From Theocolax elegans (lineage: Eukaryota > Arthropoda > Insecta > Hymenoptera > Cerocephalidae), in the NCBI GenBank assembly GCA_026168455.1, contig CM047428.1, positions 17,698,759-17,762,758 of the forward strand: a stretch of DNA of 64,000 nucleotides, written 5' to 3'. Of this stretch, positions 1-11,445 are shown piece after piece. Numbering within the stretch: position 1 is the first letter of the stretch; each line of letters starts with the position of its first letter. The notes below the pieces were generated by a model. The model made no database searches, had not been told where the DNA came from, and worked only from the letters and a program-made list of their open reading frames with translations. Made by a program: the position numbers and the translations under genes.

Positions 1-830
1 GTTGGCGTCAAAGTGCATTTGTACATCCCTGTCAGTAGTCGGATCCGGATTGAAATTCTCGAACTAACAGTAGACCTATGATGTCATTGTATCCTCTACC
101 TAATGCTGAATACAATTGCCAATTGGACCTCGAACAGCTGTCTATAATAGCAATGGAATCTCCATCTAACTGCTGGTTACAGTAGCCATAGGATCTCTAC
201 CTGTGAGTTGGTTACTGTCCATATTTACGTCCACTAATCATCTACCAAACCCAAGTACTTCAATTAATGCAACGGCTTTTGTCTATATTAGTAATTAAGC
301 AGTCCATATACGAGAAATTTCAGGTACTCCTTGCATGCACGTAATAAAGGTTATGTTTGATTGCATACATATTATTGTCTTTAGAAATAATACCCAACGC
401 CAAACCATTATGCAGATCTTATTCTCTACCTAAAGAAGTACAGTCAAATTATGTGTGAAGGATGTAGGACTATCTTGTGAGTGAAAAATTAACCGATTGA
501 CCGTAATTATGAGAGTTGCGTTTGTAGATTAGGTTACTGTTCTTACTCTTCAATTATTGCATCGGTTTCCTTTTATATATGTGAATGATTAGTTCATGTA
601 AAAAAACTTTTTAGGTACTTCCAGGTTAATGTCTAAGTGCATTTGTACATCCCTGTCAATGGTCGGATTAGGATTGAAGTTTAGTACAACATTCATAGAA
701 TCTTCCACTAAATGCAGACTGCGATGACAATGGATCCTTTATTTATCTGCTGTCTACTAGTCAACTAGTCCTGCATCTAACTACTGTTTGCGATGCCCAT
801 GTCAACACCAGCTAGCGCTTAGCTACGATG
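1..830. repeat. degenerate direct-repeat region
   Basis: A motif of about 43 bp containing AAGTGCATTTGTACATCCCT occurs at position 11 and again at 635, an offset of 624 bp. A second pair of similar segments starts with GGTTACTGT near 211 and 531, followed by CTTCAATTA..GCA.CGG in both. The copies are clearly diverged, so this looks like an old tandem repeat or satellite edge. No coding sequence is seen. Confidence 0.5.
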
Positions 831-953
831 CCAACATAAATTTTTATTAAGTAGATTTGGGTAAAATAAGGTAATTCATAGAATGATTGCACTGAACAGC
901 ATATCAGATGCAGAAAACGAATGCATAAAAAGTGTAATAATACAGTCAAAAAC

Positions 954-2023
954 CCCTGGTAGAAATTTGAGTATACGTTTGACATAATGTCTGTCAATTT
1001 TATGATCAGTGGTCAGAAAATAGAGTAGTTTCTGGTGTAAAACCCCGCTTACACCCGACGGAATTTCACCATAAGTTTACCGTACGCGTATAATGAATGA
1101 TTTTGAGGTTAGACATATAATCATATGAATATAAATAATAAATGAATATAAATAAGTTATACTTAGTTTTGTCTGATTAATTGTTCAACTAAATAAGAAA
1201 AAATGTTATTCTTTTTAAAAATATCGTTTCACATTTATTTTACAATGAAAGATTAAATACTATAAATTAGTGCATATCTTACATTTACTTCCAAATACAT
1301 TGTTTGTAACTAAATAAACAAATTATGAAGGTATTTAAGTATATATGAAACATATATGGATGTAGTAATTAAATCTTAATTGATCTAAATAAGCACTTTT
1401 TTCAATTAAAAAAACAACTTTAACAAATAAATTTTTTTTAATATTTACAGTTTGTTAAAAATATAGATGAAATAAACCATTTTGAAAAATTGTAGAAATA
1501 AAGTGTCACAATTGAAAAAAATTTTTTTTCAGAAATCCTGTTCTTGTGTACGAATACCAGAATAAATCATTTGAGCTTTATCGAATAAATTTTAAGTGTA
1601 TGCTCATGTTCAAAGTACAGTTTCCCTAAAAATGAAATTTTTGCCTGCGAACAACAGTAAAAGTGATTTAAGCTTCATCGATGAATAGCATATAAGCAGT
1701 AATGAATTGATATTTATGCATACGAACACTAATATAAGAGATTTGAGCTTCATCGCTGAATAACTGCATATGGTAATGAACTGATATTTTTGCATACGAA
1801 CTCTAATATAAGAGATTTGAAGATTATCAGCAAATAGTTTCCTTGTTAGTTTAAATAGTTTAATTTTTATTGCTGTAATCGCGTAGAAAGTCAAAAATTT
1901 TAAAATTTAGTTTAATGACAAAATATTAACCTATGGTCAAACTCTGGTCGAATCTTCTGACCACCCTGAAATGGTCAATAGATGACGAGCCGACCATAAC
2001 TGATGCTTTATTTTCTACCAGGG
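954..2023. mobile_element. 1.07-kb non-autonomous element with CCCTGGTAGAAA terminal inverted repeats
   Basis: The left end reads CCCTGGTAGAAA and the right end TTTCTACCAGGG. Inside each end the subterminal motif GTGGTCAGAA recurs in inverted orientation. The dinucleotide AC immediately flanks both ends and could be a 2-bp target duplication. Sequence resembling the neighbouring satellite (GCAGAAAACGA.TGCAT) lies outside both ends, at about 908 and after 2030, so the element may have inserted into the satellite. The interior is AT-rich with no long ORF. The superfamily is not recognised. Confidence 0.5.
1640..1836. repeat. about 75-bp tandem repeat inside the 954-2023 element
   Basis: Three consecutive units share the layout TGCATACGAAC..TAATATAAGAG, then ATTTGAGCTTCATCG, then TAATGAA.TGATATTT. 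The first unit begins TGCCTGCGAAC near 1641, the second near 1717 and the third near 1791. A fourth, more diverged unit may precede them near 1550. Internal minisatellites of this kind are common in non-autonomous DNA transposons. Confidence 0.6.
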
Positions 2024-2029
2024 ACGTTT

Positions 2030-3705
2030 TACTAAAAAAAATATATAGCAATAGTTGTTAAACTGATTATTGTAATAATTTTGGTTTCAAAATTCCTGCA
2101 TCGACTGCGTATCAAAATGCAGAAAACGATTGCATGGAAAAAGTATAGCAATATTTGTCAAAATGATTATTGTATAATTTTATGGTAACAATTCGTGCAT
2201 CGTCTGCCTAACAAAATGCAGAAAACGATCGCATAGAATTATGTATAGCAATAGTTGTATAATTGATGATTGTAATAATTTTTGGTTTCAAAATTCCTGC
2301 ATCGTCTGCGTATCAAAATGCAGAAAACGATTGCATGGAAAATGTGTAACAATAGTTGTCAAAATGATCATTGTATAATTTTATGGTAACAATTCGTGCA
2401 TCGTCTGCCTAACAAAATGCAGAAAACGATCGCATAGAATTATGTATAGCAATAGTTGTATAATTGATTATTGTAATAATTTTTGGTTTCAAAATTCCTG
2501 CATCGTCTGCGGATAAAAATGCAGAAAACGATTGCATGGAAAATGTATAACAGTAGTTGTCAAAATGATCATTGTATAATTTTATGGTAACAATTCGTGC
2601 ATCGTCTGCCTAACAAAATGCAGAAAACGATCGCATAGAATTATGTGTAGCAATAGTTGTTAAATTGATTGTTGTAATAATTTTGGTTTCAAAATTCCTG
2701 CATCGTCTGCGTATCAAAATGCAGAAAACGATTGCATGGAAAAAGTATAGCAATAGTTGTCAAAATGATTATTGTATAATTTTATGGTAACAATTCGTGC
2801 ATCGTCTGCCTAACAAAATGCAGAAAACGATCGCATAGAATTATGTATAGCAATAGTTGTATAATTGATTATTGTAATAATTTTGGTTTCAAAATTCCTT
2901 GCATCGTCTGCGTATCAAAATGCAGAAAACGATTGCATGGAAAATGTGTAACAGTAGTTGTCAAAATGATCATTGTATAATTTTATGGTAACAATTCGTG
3001 CATCGTCTGCCTAACTAAATGCAGAAAACGATCGCATAGAATTATGTGTAGCAATAGTTGTTAAATTGATTATTGTAATAATTTTGGTTTGAACATTCCT
3101 GCATCGTCTGCGTATCAAAATGCAGAAAACGATTGCATGGAAAATATATATCAGTAGTTGTCAAAATGATCATATGTATAATTTTATGGTAACAATTCGT
3201 GCATCGTCTGCCTAACTAAATGCAGAAAACGATCGCATAGAATTATGTGTAGCAATAGTTGTTAAATTGATTGTTGTAATAATTTTGGTTTCAAAATTCC
3301 TGCATCGTCTGCGTATCAAAATGCAGAAAACGATTGCATGGAAAAAGTATAGCAATAGTTGTCAAAATGATTATTGTATAATTTTATGGTAACAATTCGT
3401 GCATCGTCTGCCTAACAAAATGCAGAAAACGATCGCATAGAATTATGTATAGCAATAGTTGTATAATTGATTATTGTAATAATTTTTGGTTTCAAAATTC
3501 CTGCATTGTCTGCGTATCAAAATGCAGAAAACGATTGCACGGAAAATGTAGTAATAAATGTCAAATTAAGTTGTATAATTCCTGCATCGTCTGTATATCA
3601 AAATGCAGAAAACGATTGCATGGAAAGTGGATAACAATTGTTGTCAAAAAGTTTATTGTAAAAATTGTGATTAAAATATTCCTGCATCGTCTGTATTAAT
3701 TATGT
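2030..3705. repeat. satellite array, about 200-bp dimer of about 100-bp monomers
   Basis: The anchor GCAGAAAACGATTGCATGG (type A) recurs near 2119, 2320, 2521, 2721, 2922, 3122, 3322 and 3523, every 200-201 bp. Between them, at about +100 bp, sits the related anchor GCAGAAAACGATCGCATAG (type B). The array is therefore a higher-order repeat of alternating A and B monomers, with about 7.5 dimers. It ends in a shortened monomer spacing of about 82 bp near 3605. Each anchor is preceded by TGCATCGTCTGC, forming an imperfect palindrome with it. The short ORF within the array is repeat-derived. Confidence 0.92.
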
Positions 3706-3748
3706 TAAATAATGCAATCTACAAAGGTTATTTATGAATGAATATGAT

Positions 3749-3839
3749 AGCTGGAATGTACTATTGGCGCCATCTACTGTGAGGTTATAAATTAATATAA
3801 TTTTTCAACGGATGATGGCGCTACTAGTACATTACAGCT
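3749..3839. mobile_element. 91-bp mini foldback element
   Basis: AGCTGGAATGTACTA at the left is matched in reverse by TAGTACATTACAGCT at the right. The inverted arms are about 26 bp long and end inward in GGCGCCATC and GATGGCGC. A spacer of about 40 bp separates them. No target duplication is clear. It could be a very short MITE or a conserved palindromic site. Confidence 0.5.
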
Positions 3840-4439
3840 TACTACATTACCGACGCTTCGTCGATAGTTTTTCACTATGGCACCCCCTTAATTACACTGT
3901 TTCTTTTACCTCATTTCAAACTGTGATCTCAAACGTTGACTTTCCTACATACCGTTGCACTAATTATTGTAATCCATCATACGTAGCTATCGATACGATT
4001 TTTAATAAAAATGTAAAACTATAGAATAAATACATGTAAACACTTTTTTCCCGTTTTTTATTATTTTACGTTTATTAAGGAATAAGATAAAATTTAAATA
4101 CGGTTAATTTTTATGTTCGTGTATTGTCTGATAATTTAGTAAATAATAATATGTAATACTCATTTCAGATAATTACACTTTTTCAATTAAACTGTATATT
4201 TATATTTAATTTGAAATGAAATGTCAATGTTAATTTTAACGATAATACATCTTAAATGTTGAGTAGACCGATAAATGCGTCAAGCCGTCCAACAAATACG
4301 ATGTTAAAAATGTAAAATCCCAACATAAAACCCATTACTTCCTAATCCAATGGAGGATAAAAAAAGATTTCAGGGAATTCGAGATTCTCTTGAAGGAAAG
4401 AGAAAAATTCATTACCTGAGGGCTCTAATCCCCGAAACA
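3840..4439. other. AT-rich non-coding stretch
   Basis: No gene, RNA or repeat structure is recognised here beyond homopolymer-rich AT sequence. Confidence 0.5.
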
Positions 4440-4790
4440 TCGCGTCAGACACCGTGGATAATGGATACGTGATCGGGCGCCATTAACCGCCTCGGGCGTA
4501 TAAACGCGACCGAAATCGGACCACGTCGTTTCCCCCTTTTTTCCCCCCCTCCCCTCATCGCTGCATCCGCCTGTCTCTCTTGCTCTCCGCAAACACGCGG
4601 GCACATACGCGCGTTTCCCTCATTTCCCATTCCAGACGCGGAAGCCGCGAGATTTCATTAGTACCGGGTGCATACGCGCGGCTAATTGGTTGCGCCAAAA
4701 GCCGCGGAACTGTCTTTGGCTTGTCTCCTGCGATACGATGGATGGCTTTGAATTCACATCGGATCGATGCTCCCAACTTCTTTTACTAAA
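4440..4790. other. CpG-rich island, non-coding
   Basis: The base composition switches abruptly to GC-rich, CpG-dense sequence containing GATCGGGCGCCATTAACCG and several CGCG motifs. Overlapping short ORFs on both strands lack recognisable domains and follow from the absence of AT-rich stops. The block could be a regulatory element, but no specific site is identified. Confidence 0.35.
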
Positions 4791-5542
4791 TTTTACGTGC
4801 CCAATGTTACTTATACTTATTACGCTGTCTACATATACATTCTATTAATTTCGATGTACCTTTAATAATCACGTTTGTTCAATATATTGATTTGAATGAT
4901 GTGATTAATCGGCGAAGAACTGTTTTTTTATACGTTACATTGTAAATTAGATGTCAAAATACTTTTTTAATTGACACTTTAGCCATATTTTTGACGCTTA
5001 TAAATTTTATCGAGAATATAATATATATATTTGCTCTTTTTATTTTAAAGCACATTTATCAACTGCTTCATTAAAAGTAACAAAGTGAAAAATATATACT
5101 TCAAAGCATATTTCACTTTTAAAATTCGTCTAAGTAGACTAAAGACAATTATTCTCTTAATCCTAATCCCCTTTGGCAATTAATCATATACTGCTCCCAC
5201 AAAAGTCCACTTGTCTAAATGGGATTTATCTTGTGTCAAAATTCATGAGTAATACTTTTGAATACGAAAGGTATTAACAATTTTTTACTGGAGAATAATA
5301 ATCGGATGAATCTTATAATGAAATTCAATTTAAGATATTTCATCCATAATTCCATTATTACATTATCGTATACCTTGGTTTATATAAGTACCTTCTGCAC
5401 TTTTCATTTAATAAAAAGAGTCAAATTTTAAATGTTAACTGATATTTTTGAATAATATTATGTATATACTACATTTTATTATCGCAATATCGTAGTCGAA
5501 TTTTTGAAGATTTCGTCGTGAAATGGTAAAAGGTAAACCGTA
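4791..5542. other. AT-rich non-coding stretch
   Basis: Nothing is recognised in this interval. Confidence 0.4.
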
Positions 5543-5743
5543 TTATTCGTATGGAGAGGCGCTCGACTCGTTAAGAATGGCTGCAACTTCTGGTGCAGCA
5601 TACTGAACATGCAATATTCGCAATGTCTTTGATGTCGTAGACAAGATCGCAGGTGCTTGTTGGTAGATAGAAGACGTAGGAGCCGAGTACTGAGAGTAAT
5701 TGGGTTGGACTGCTTTGAATGATAGTATAATAAGGTAATGCAT
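5543..5743 (-). pseudogene. cuticle-protein-like C-terminal fragment (possible relic or terminal exon)
   Basis: A 66-codon frame ends at TAA. From about residue 12 it is rich in the Tyr/Ser/Ala/Pro motifs typical of low-complexity insect cuticular proteins: NYSQYSAPTSS, YQQAPAIL and QYAAPEVAAIL, ending in SASPYE. The codons are markedly more GC-rich than the surrounding AT-rich DNA. The upstream part (MHYLIILSFK) does not look like a cleaved signal peptide, and an AG acceptor lies just before AVQPNYS. This may therefore be a last exon, or a decayed copy whose middle (STTSKTLRIL) has drifted. No neighbouring exon is identified. The family assignment rests only on motif style and is tentative. 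Confidence 0.33.
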
Positions 5744-7559
5744 GATTAACTGCGTATATTAAACTTCGAAATTGTTTACATAATATTGATTAAAATTTCA
5801 AATTGACATTGTTTAATTAACGGGATGTTAAAGTCAAATTTTACCGATCAAGTGCGGGCGAAAAGGCTCTTTTAATTAAATAAATATACGATAAAGTATA
5901 AAGAATAAAAATATCATTGCCTTTTATTAGAGTACTATTTATTTTTGCGGTACTAAATTTAATTATTAAATCTATAACAGAAAATTAACAGTCAAATTTC
6001 CATTCCAACGTCTTCTTTTAATGCATCGATATTTTCGTATTAAATTTTATTCGGTGATCGATAATATTGAAAGTAAGGCCATTGATGTTTTGGTTTGTTC
6101 ATAATTACCATATTTATGTCACTGAAAAAGTTTTTTCGCCTCGATTAACTCGTTCGGTAACAATGTAACATACGCTTATACAATTAAATGCGTACAAATA
6201 CATTTTTTGAAAATTAATGAGAAACAATGTTATAAAAATGGTTCGAACGATTCCGATACATACCTATAGGATCGCACTCGAAAGGAAAACTAATTACACT
6301 TCGGTCTTTATCTATTTCCTCAAGAGAGCAATGAAAAAGAAAAATTCTCATTTCGTAGCGTCTTACAAAGACTGGATCGGCTTACGAGGTAACAAAATAA
6401 AAAAAATTAGATCGATTGTTGGAGGAAGGGAAAAAGTTGCGGTAAATCGTCCCGGGCCGACCCTGGTTGATCGTTTCGTACGGCGATGCATCGCGAGCTG
6501 CAGGGATTAAGAGATCGCTTTCTCCAAACACATATACACATACAAATATAAGATGGGGATGTATATAGATATATATACATATATACACGTAACAGAAACT
6601 GCCCTCCCGTGTAAGTAAGCGAAAGCTATTCTACGTTCCCTACGGACCTCGTCATCCTTTACGTGATTTCCTTTTCCGTTGGTCCTCTTCTTCCCCTACA
6701 TATACATACATATATACGCCTCGTTCCACGCTGTTGTGTGAGAGCTTTGCCCGAGAGCCCGGAAGCTATGTTTTCGCACTATGGGACGTAACGAAATGTT
6801 CGAAAAGATCCTACGCGTATACGTACAAGGTGATCATGCTTTTATTAAAAGAAATCTTCTCTTTCTTTAATATTGTTCCTTCAACTAAATGCTTGCTCGA
6901 TATTTATGTTATCTTGCATCGATAACAGATCCAAATAAACGATGCATACAAATTAACGCATTTGTTTTGAATGAATTGCTATTCAATTTATGCGTATACT
7001 CCATAAGTGCAAATTAAAAGACGATTAATATAATAATAAAATTGCCGCTGTATAAATTTAAAATAAGTTTAACTCGCTCGATTACAAAAAATAAAATTAT
7101 AATTAATTTTTACATTCATCCATACCACATTCACTCTTTTCTGTATGAACTCGCCAGGAACGTTGACACGTAGACTCGCCAGTAGCTACTTCCTTCTAAT
7201 TACAAGTTGAGTTGGTTTGAAGAAGTTTAAAACAGTCTTTTCGATCTGGATATTTATGCTATTGCCCGAAGCGTCCTCCGGACAATGAGTTAGTCTTCAA
7301 AATTGATTGATTCTTGAGACCAATTATATTAGACCACTTGTAGTTTTAAAATGCTTCGACCACACGACTTGGTGGCCGAGGCCGATCTGATCTCTCCTTG
7401 TCATATCGCCGGTCTTCTAACCGCCAGTCCCCAATCCATAGGCGTGGAATCTTGAATTCAATCATTACAATCTATATATGCTAACAGATTGATTAAAATA
7501 AATTATATAGTTTCGGCAATTCGAACACAAGTCCCGTAAATAAAATCTTTTTTAAATTT
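5744..7559. other. non-coding, AT-rich with a moderately GC-rich patch
   Basis: The interval from about 6230 to 6800 is more GC-rich and contains TA/CATA microsatellite tracts near 6545-6590 and 6700. Short ORFs are present but have no recognisable domain. Confidence 0.4.
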
Positions 7560-8100
7560 TTGAATTATCGAGCGAGAGTCACGAAAAGCCCATTTACCAG
7601 TCAACTTTAGCTCGATCATTTTCTCAGTCCGAAATTCACAAGGTATACGAAGAGACCCCCTTCGAGAACTCCTTTCTACTGATCTCTCTCGAAATCGAAG
7701 TAAGGGAGAGCGAGAAGACGCTCGTCAAATACAGTTTAACAGAGGGCCGTTTATCGTTTCTGCATTCGCGAGGTTCTGAATCGTCACCGTGGAGGAAAGG
7801 CCTTATACACCCACACGCCCACACACCACTAGCGCTCGAAGCGTCGAAGAAGCACGCAGGGCAATTTTCGCGTAATTCGATGGGGCGTGATCGTCATAGC
7901 AACCTCTCGCCGATCCTTGGAACCCAACGCCTGTTCAAACACAAGCGTCGAACCATCCCTGCAGTCTCGGCTCGACCCGTCGCGGCCGTCGATCTTCATC
8001 TCGCTTTCGAAACGCATCAACCGATTCGAGTGCAGTCTCTACATTTCCATGGATCCTGTTCTGTCTCTTCCAGCCGTTCTCCTTGATTGCGCAAACCGAT
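7560..8100. other. CpG-rich island, non-coding
   Basis: About 540 bp of CpG-dense sequence carry overlapping short ORFs on both strands in several frames. This is the pattern expected of GC-rich non-coding DNA rather than of one conserved reading frame. No splice-bounded exon was recognised. It may be an enhancer or an unannotated promoter. Confidence 0.35.
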
Positions 8101-10718
8101 GATTTACTTTTAAATACTAATCGACATCCCACGGATTTACTCCATTTTCTCACTTTTTTATTATCATCGATATATTTAGGATATTACGATTGTTATACAG
8201 CAAATAATGACTCTGCATTGAGAAAAGTAAATCTTTGGAAAAAAGAATTTTTCTTATCTGTTAAGAAATATAGATTGAGATACGACGAAAGGCACGTGGC
8301 TTCATAAAGTTTTCTATGACTTAATTTAACAAAGGTCCATCGTTTACAAGTAAGAATTGTGATTTTTATACGAGTTCAGTGAATTAAACAGTTTTCGCAA
8401 TTGTCTTGTATAAAATTTAAATTAAATATGATTATATTAAAGAATATTAATAAGAATAAATAAATTAAGATTAATTTTTCACATATCTGAAAATAATAAT
8501 TTATTTGTATTATAATTAATATTAAATAAAAGTTTTGCTTGCAATTCTAAATAGAAAAAGTGATTATTCTCGTCAGAAAAAATTTGTAATAGTAAAGGAA
8601 TATTTCATAACTATTAAAAAATCGACATTGGTACAAATTAAATTAAATTTTACGCTACGAAATTCATGGTTTTCTTTAATGAAATAATCGTTTTTCTCAC
8701 TGTTTGGTGTGACACAAACAATTGCGAATTTTATTTATCATCGTATAATATATTGTTAAAACTTTCGTGTAGTTTCATTTTACACGAATTTTTCAAGCGA
8801 ATCACTTCGTAATAAGCTACTAAAAATCACTTGAATAATTAATATATTTTGGTAGGTTAAAATTATAATTGAAACCGATGTACATTTGCTCATTAACTTT
8901 TACTATCTCCATTATGGAGTACCATTCATTAATTATGAAATTTCGTGCATACACCTTCACTACAATTGTAAGTTTAATGGCCGCGAGCACATGAAATTTT
9001 ATGTCCGCACTAAGTGTTCAATTTTTCAATTCCTTTGAAAATAAAGCAGTCACATTTCGTGGTTTACTATTTTATGCATTAAATCGATGGAGCCGTGTAT
9101 TAATTAAAAGTCTTCTATATTATTATTATTATAATTATTTTAATTAACTGTGTTTATTAAATATAAACGCGTTAACTGTCTTGGTAAGAGAAGTCGATTT
9201 CGTCATTAGTGCGTAAAAGTTTTATGCCTTGAGTACTACCTGCACGAACAAGAGACCCGCAAAGCCGGCACGAGTGTCGTGCAAATTACCCAAGGATGAA
9301 ACTTCTTACATAGAATGACAAACGAAAACTATTTTTCGCTAGATGAAAAGAGGAGTTAAATTAACTTTTCCATACCAATTATCTCGATACGCAACGCTAG
9401 CATTCCTTTGATCAGTTATTTTCCTCATTTAGCATCTAATTAATACGTGATCTTAACTTTGAGTAAATTCATTACTACTTTTATTCACTTATACATGTTT
9501 ATAAAAATTAAAAATGTTAATATCAATCCAAACAATAGATATAAGTAAACAAAGTAAATGGAATTTATTGGCTTGACAACGCATGACCAAATCTGTGATG
9601 TATAGATTACTATTGAACAAAGAAACAAAAGTATTTTAACAAACTTTTTTAAAATTATTTTAAATGTTCTATGATAATGTTATTATGTTTTCGGGATCAC
9701 TAGGTTTAAAACATTTTTCATCAGAGCGATTTGAAAATTTGTGGTAAACTAAATTCTTACCTAGCCACGAACAACCTAAAAATAATTACAAAACGATGTT
9801 AAAATTCAAAATTGATTGAACGCTAATGCATAATGTTCTAAATTAAATGTTCGAATGGTTCTTGCATAGGAATCGCTAAATTGGCATAATTAGCATGAAA
9901 ATTGATGAGTATTTCTGGTTTTGTACATGTCACATGGGATAAAAGTTATAAGACGATTAATTTTAGTATTCACTCTGAAATAGTTTGCATAGTCAATTTG
10001 TTCGTGAATGTTTTATCCGGATTATACTAATTTTAGGTAAAGTAGATGTATTGTTATTGGTCCCTCTAGGATTATCCCTTTATGTAGAGGTATAGGCGAC
10101 AGGTAAATAATTAATTAACACCTCGTTCGCCTTGATATAACATAAAATTTTAAATTTATATACGTCGAGTGCGATAATATATTACAATTTAATAACACTA
10201 ACATTTTTCTATCTTTAAAATAAGTGTAATAAACTATTATTAGACTCAGGCGGTAAGTCTGACCTATTTCAAATTATACTACTTTCCACGTGAAAAATGT
10301 AATGCATTTCGAAGAAGCGTAATAACAATTAAATCAACGTATTTAGAAAAAATGTAGTAATCTAACATTAGGCGTTAAGTAAACAATTTAAACTAGAGTA
10401 CAATATTCGAGCATTAACGTTAGTCATCAATTTTCCGTAGTAGGATAGTTGCATCTACTCTTCTTCATTCTCGTATACGTATATGTGTGTGCGGGCGCGT
10501 GTGTGCGAGCGAATGTAATGTTACAATAACTACCTATATTCCCAGCAGCCAAAACGACTGGATAGTTTCAAGCTCTGGCGGTATTTATGCGCTCGTTCCG
10601 CTCGTATAGCGGTAATGAAGAGTAACGAAGACACGAATTGTCGCCTCTAAGTAATATCACGGAAGCGCGAATGAGATGCGAAGAGAGGGGAAGAACCAGC
10701 ACTAGGATATACCAGACG
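8101..10718. other. long AT-rich non-coding stretch
   Basis: No ORF of interest, inverted repeat or RNA gene was recognised. A GT/CG-rich simple tract lies at about 10470-10510. Confidence 0.45.
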
Positions 10719-10840
10719 TAACGAGTAAATCCTGACGCGGTCCAATAAAGCCGAATCAAGTGGAAATTATGGAAGCAAAGTGTAATAGGCGCGCACTCGT
10801 CGTCTTGTTTGTAAATCAACCTCCGGAACGAATTATCCTT
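10719..10840. promoter_or_regulatory. duplicated conserved non-coding block, copy A
   Basis: This block shares its order of motifs with copy B at 11270: TAACGA(G/A)TAAATC, then GGTCCAATAAAGCCGAATC, then AGTGGAAATTA, then GCAAAGTGTAATAG, then TTGTTTGTAAATC, then ACGAATTATCC. The core starts at 10739 here and at 11290 in copy B, 551 bp later. The spacers between motifs differ, but the motifs are nearly identical. Conserved motifs with variable spacers in non-coding DNA suggest a cis-regulatory element. The function is inferred, not shown. Confidence 0.5.
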
Positions 10841-11269
10841 TGCTCCTTTCTCTTCCTTCCTCAACTATACCTCTATATATGTATATATACCATTTGTACT
10901 ATTATTAACTGCGTTTCTTTTTTCTCACTTTAAAAGTTACTTTCCTTTGGATTAATTGTACTTTTATCGATTGATACAGCATTTATTTGCAATTCTTTTA
11001 ACGATTTATAATTATGCGTGGTACCATGGTAATTTTTATTACTTTTTTTTTTTAAAGTATTTCAACCACGTAGCCTTAACAAGTTTTTTTCAATTACTTT
11101 TTGGACGAATAATTAATTTTTTTAAATTATGTTACGAACATTTACGTATTTACTTAAGGAATTAGTGGAAATAAGATATGGCGAACGATTCGAGTTTGCG
11201 GACACGAGCGAAAAAAGGAAGGTAGTTCGGTAGATGTACGTGTAGCCCAATTCGCATAATCCTTAGGTA
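10841..11269. other. AT-rich spacer between the two conserved blocks
   Basis: Mostly T-rich sequence; the short ORFs are low complexity. Nothing is recognised. Confidence 0.4.
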
Positions 11270-11445
11270 TAACGAATAAATCGTAGCTCGGTCCAATAAA
11301 GCCGAATCGAGTGGAAATTACACGGGCAAAGTGTAATAGCCGTCGCTCGCGCTTATCATCCTATGGCTCGTTTGTAAATCGGGGGTTGAGTCCCCCTGTT
11401 CCCCTGTTTCCCCGTCCCCACCGCCCACCACCAGACGAATTATCC
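11270..11445. promoter_or_regulatory. duplicated conserved non-coding block, copy B
   Basis: This is the partner of the block at 10719-10840. Its core GGTCCAATAAAGCCGAATC begins at 11290. The same downstream motifs follow, with a longer GC-rich spacer before the final ACGAATTATCC at about 11434. The two copies have the same orientation. Confidence 0.5.

Noticed and set aside
2030..3705. Regularly spaced repeats considered as a CRISPR array
   Set aside because: The 100-bp units are homologous throughout with no unique spacers, and the context is eukaryotic satellite DNA.
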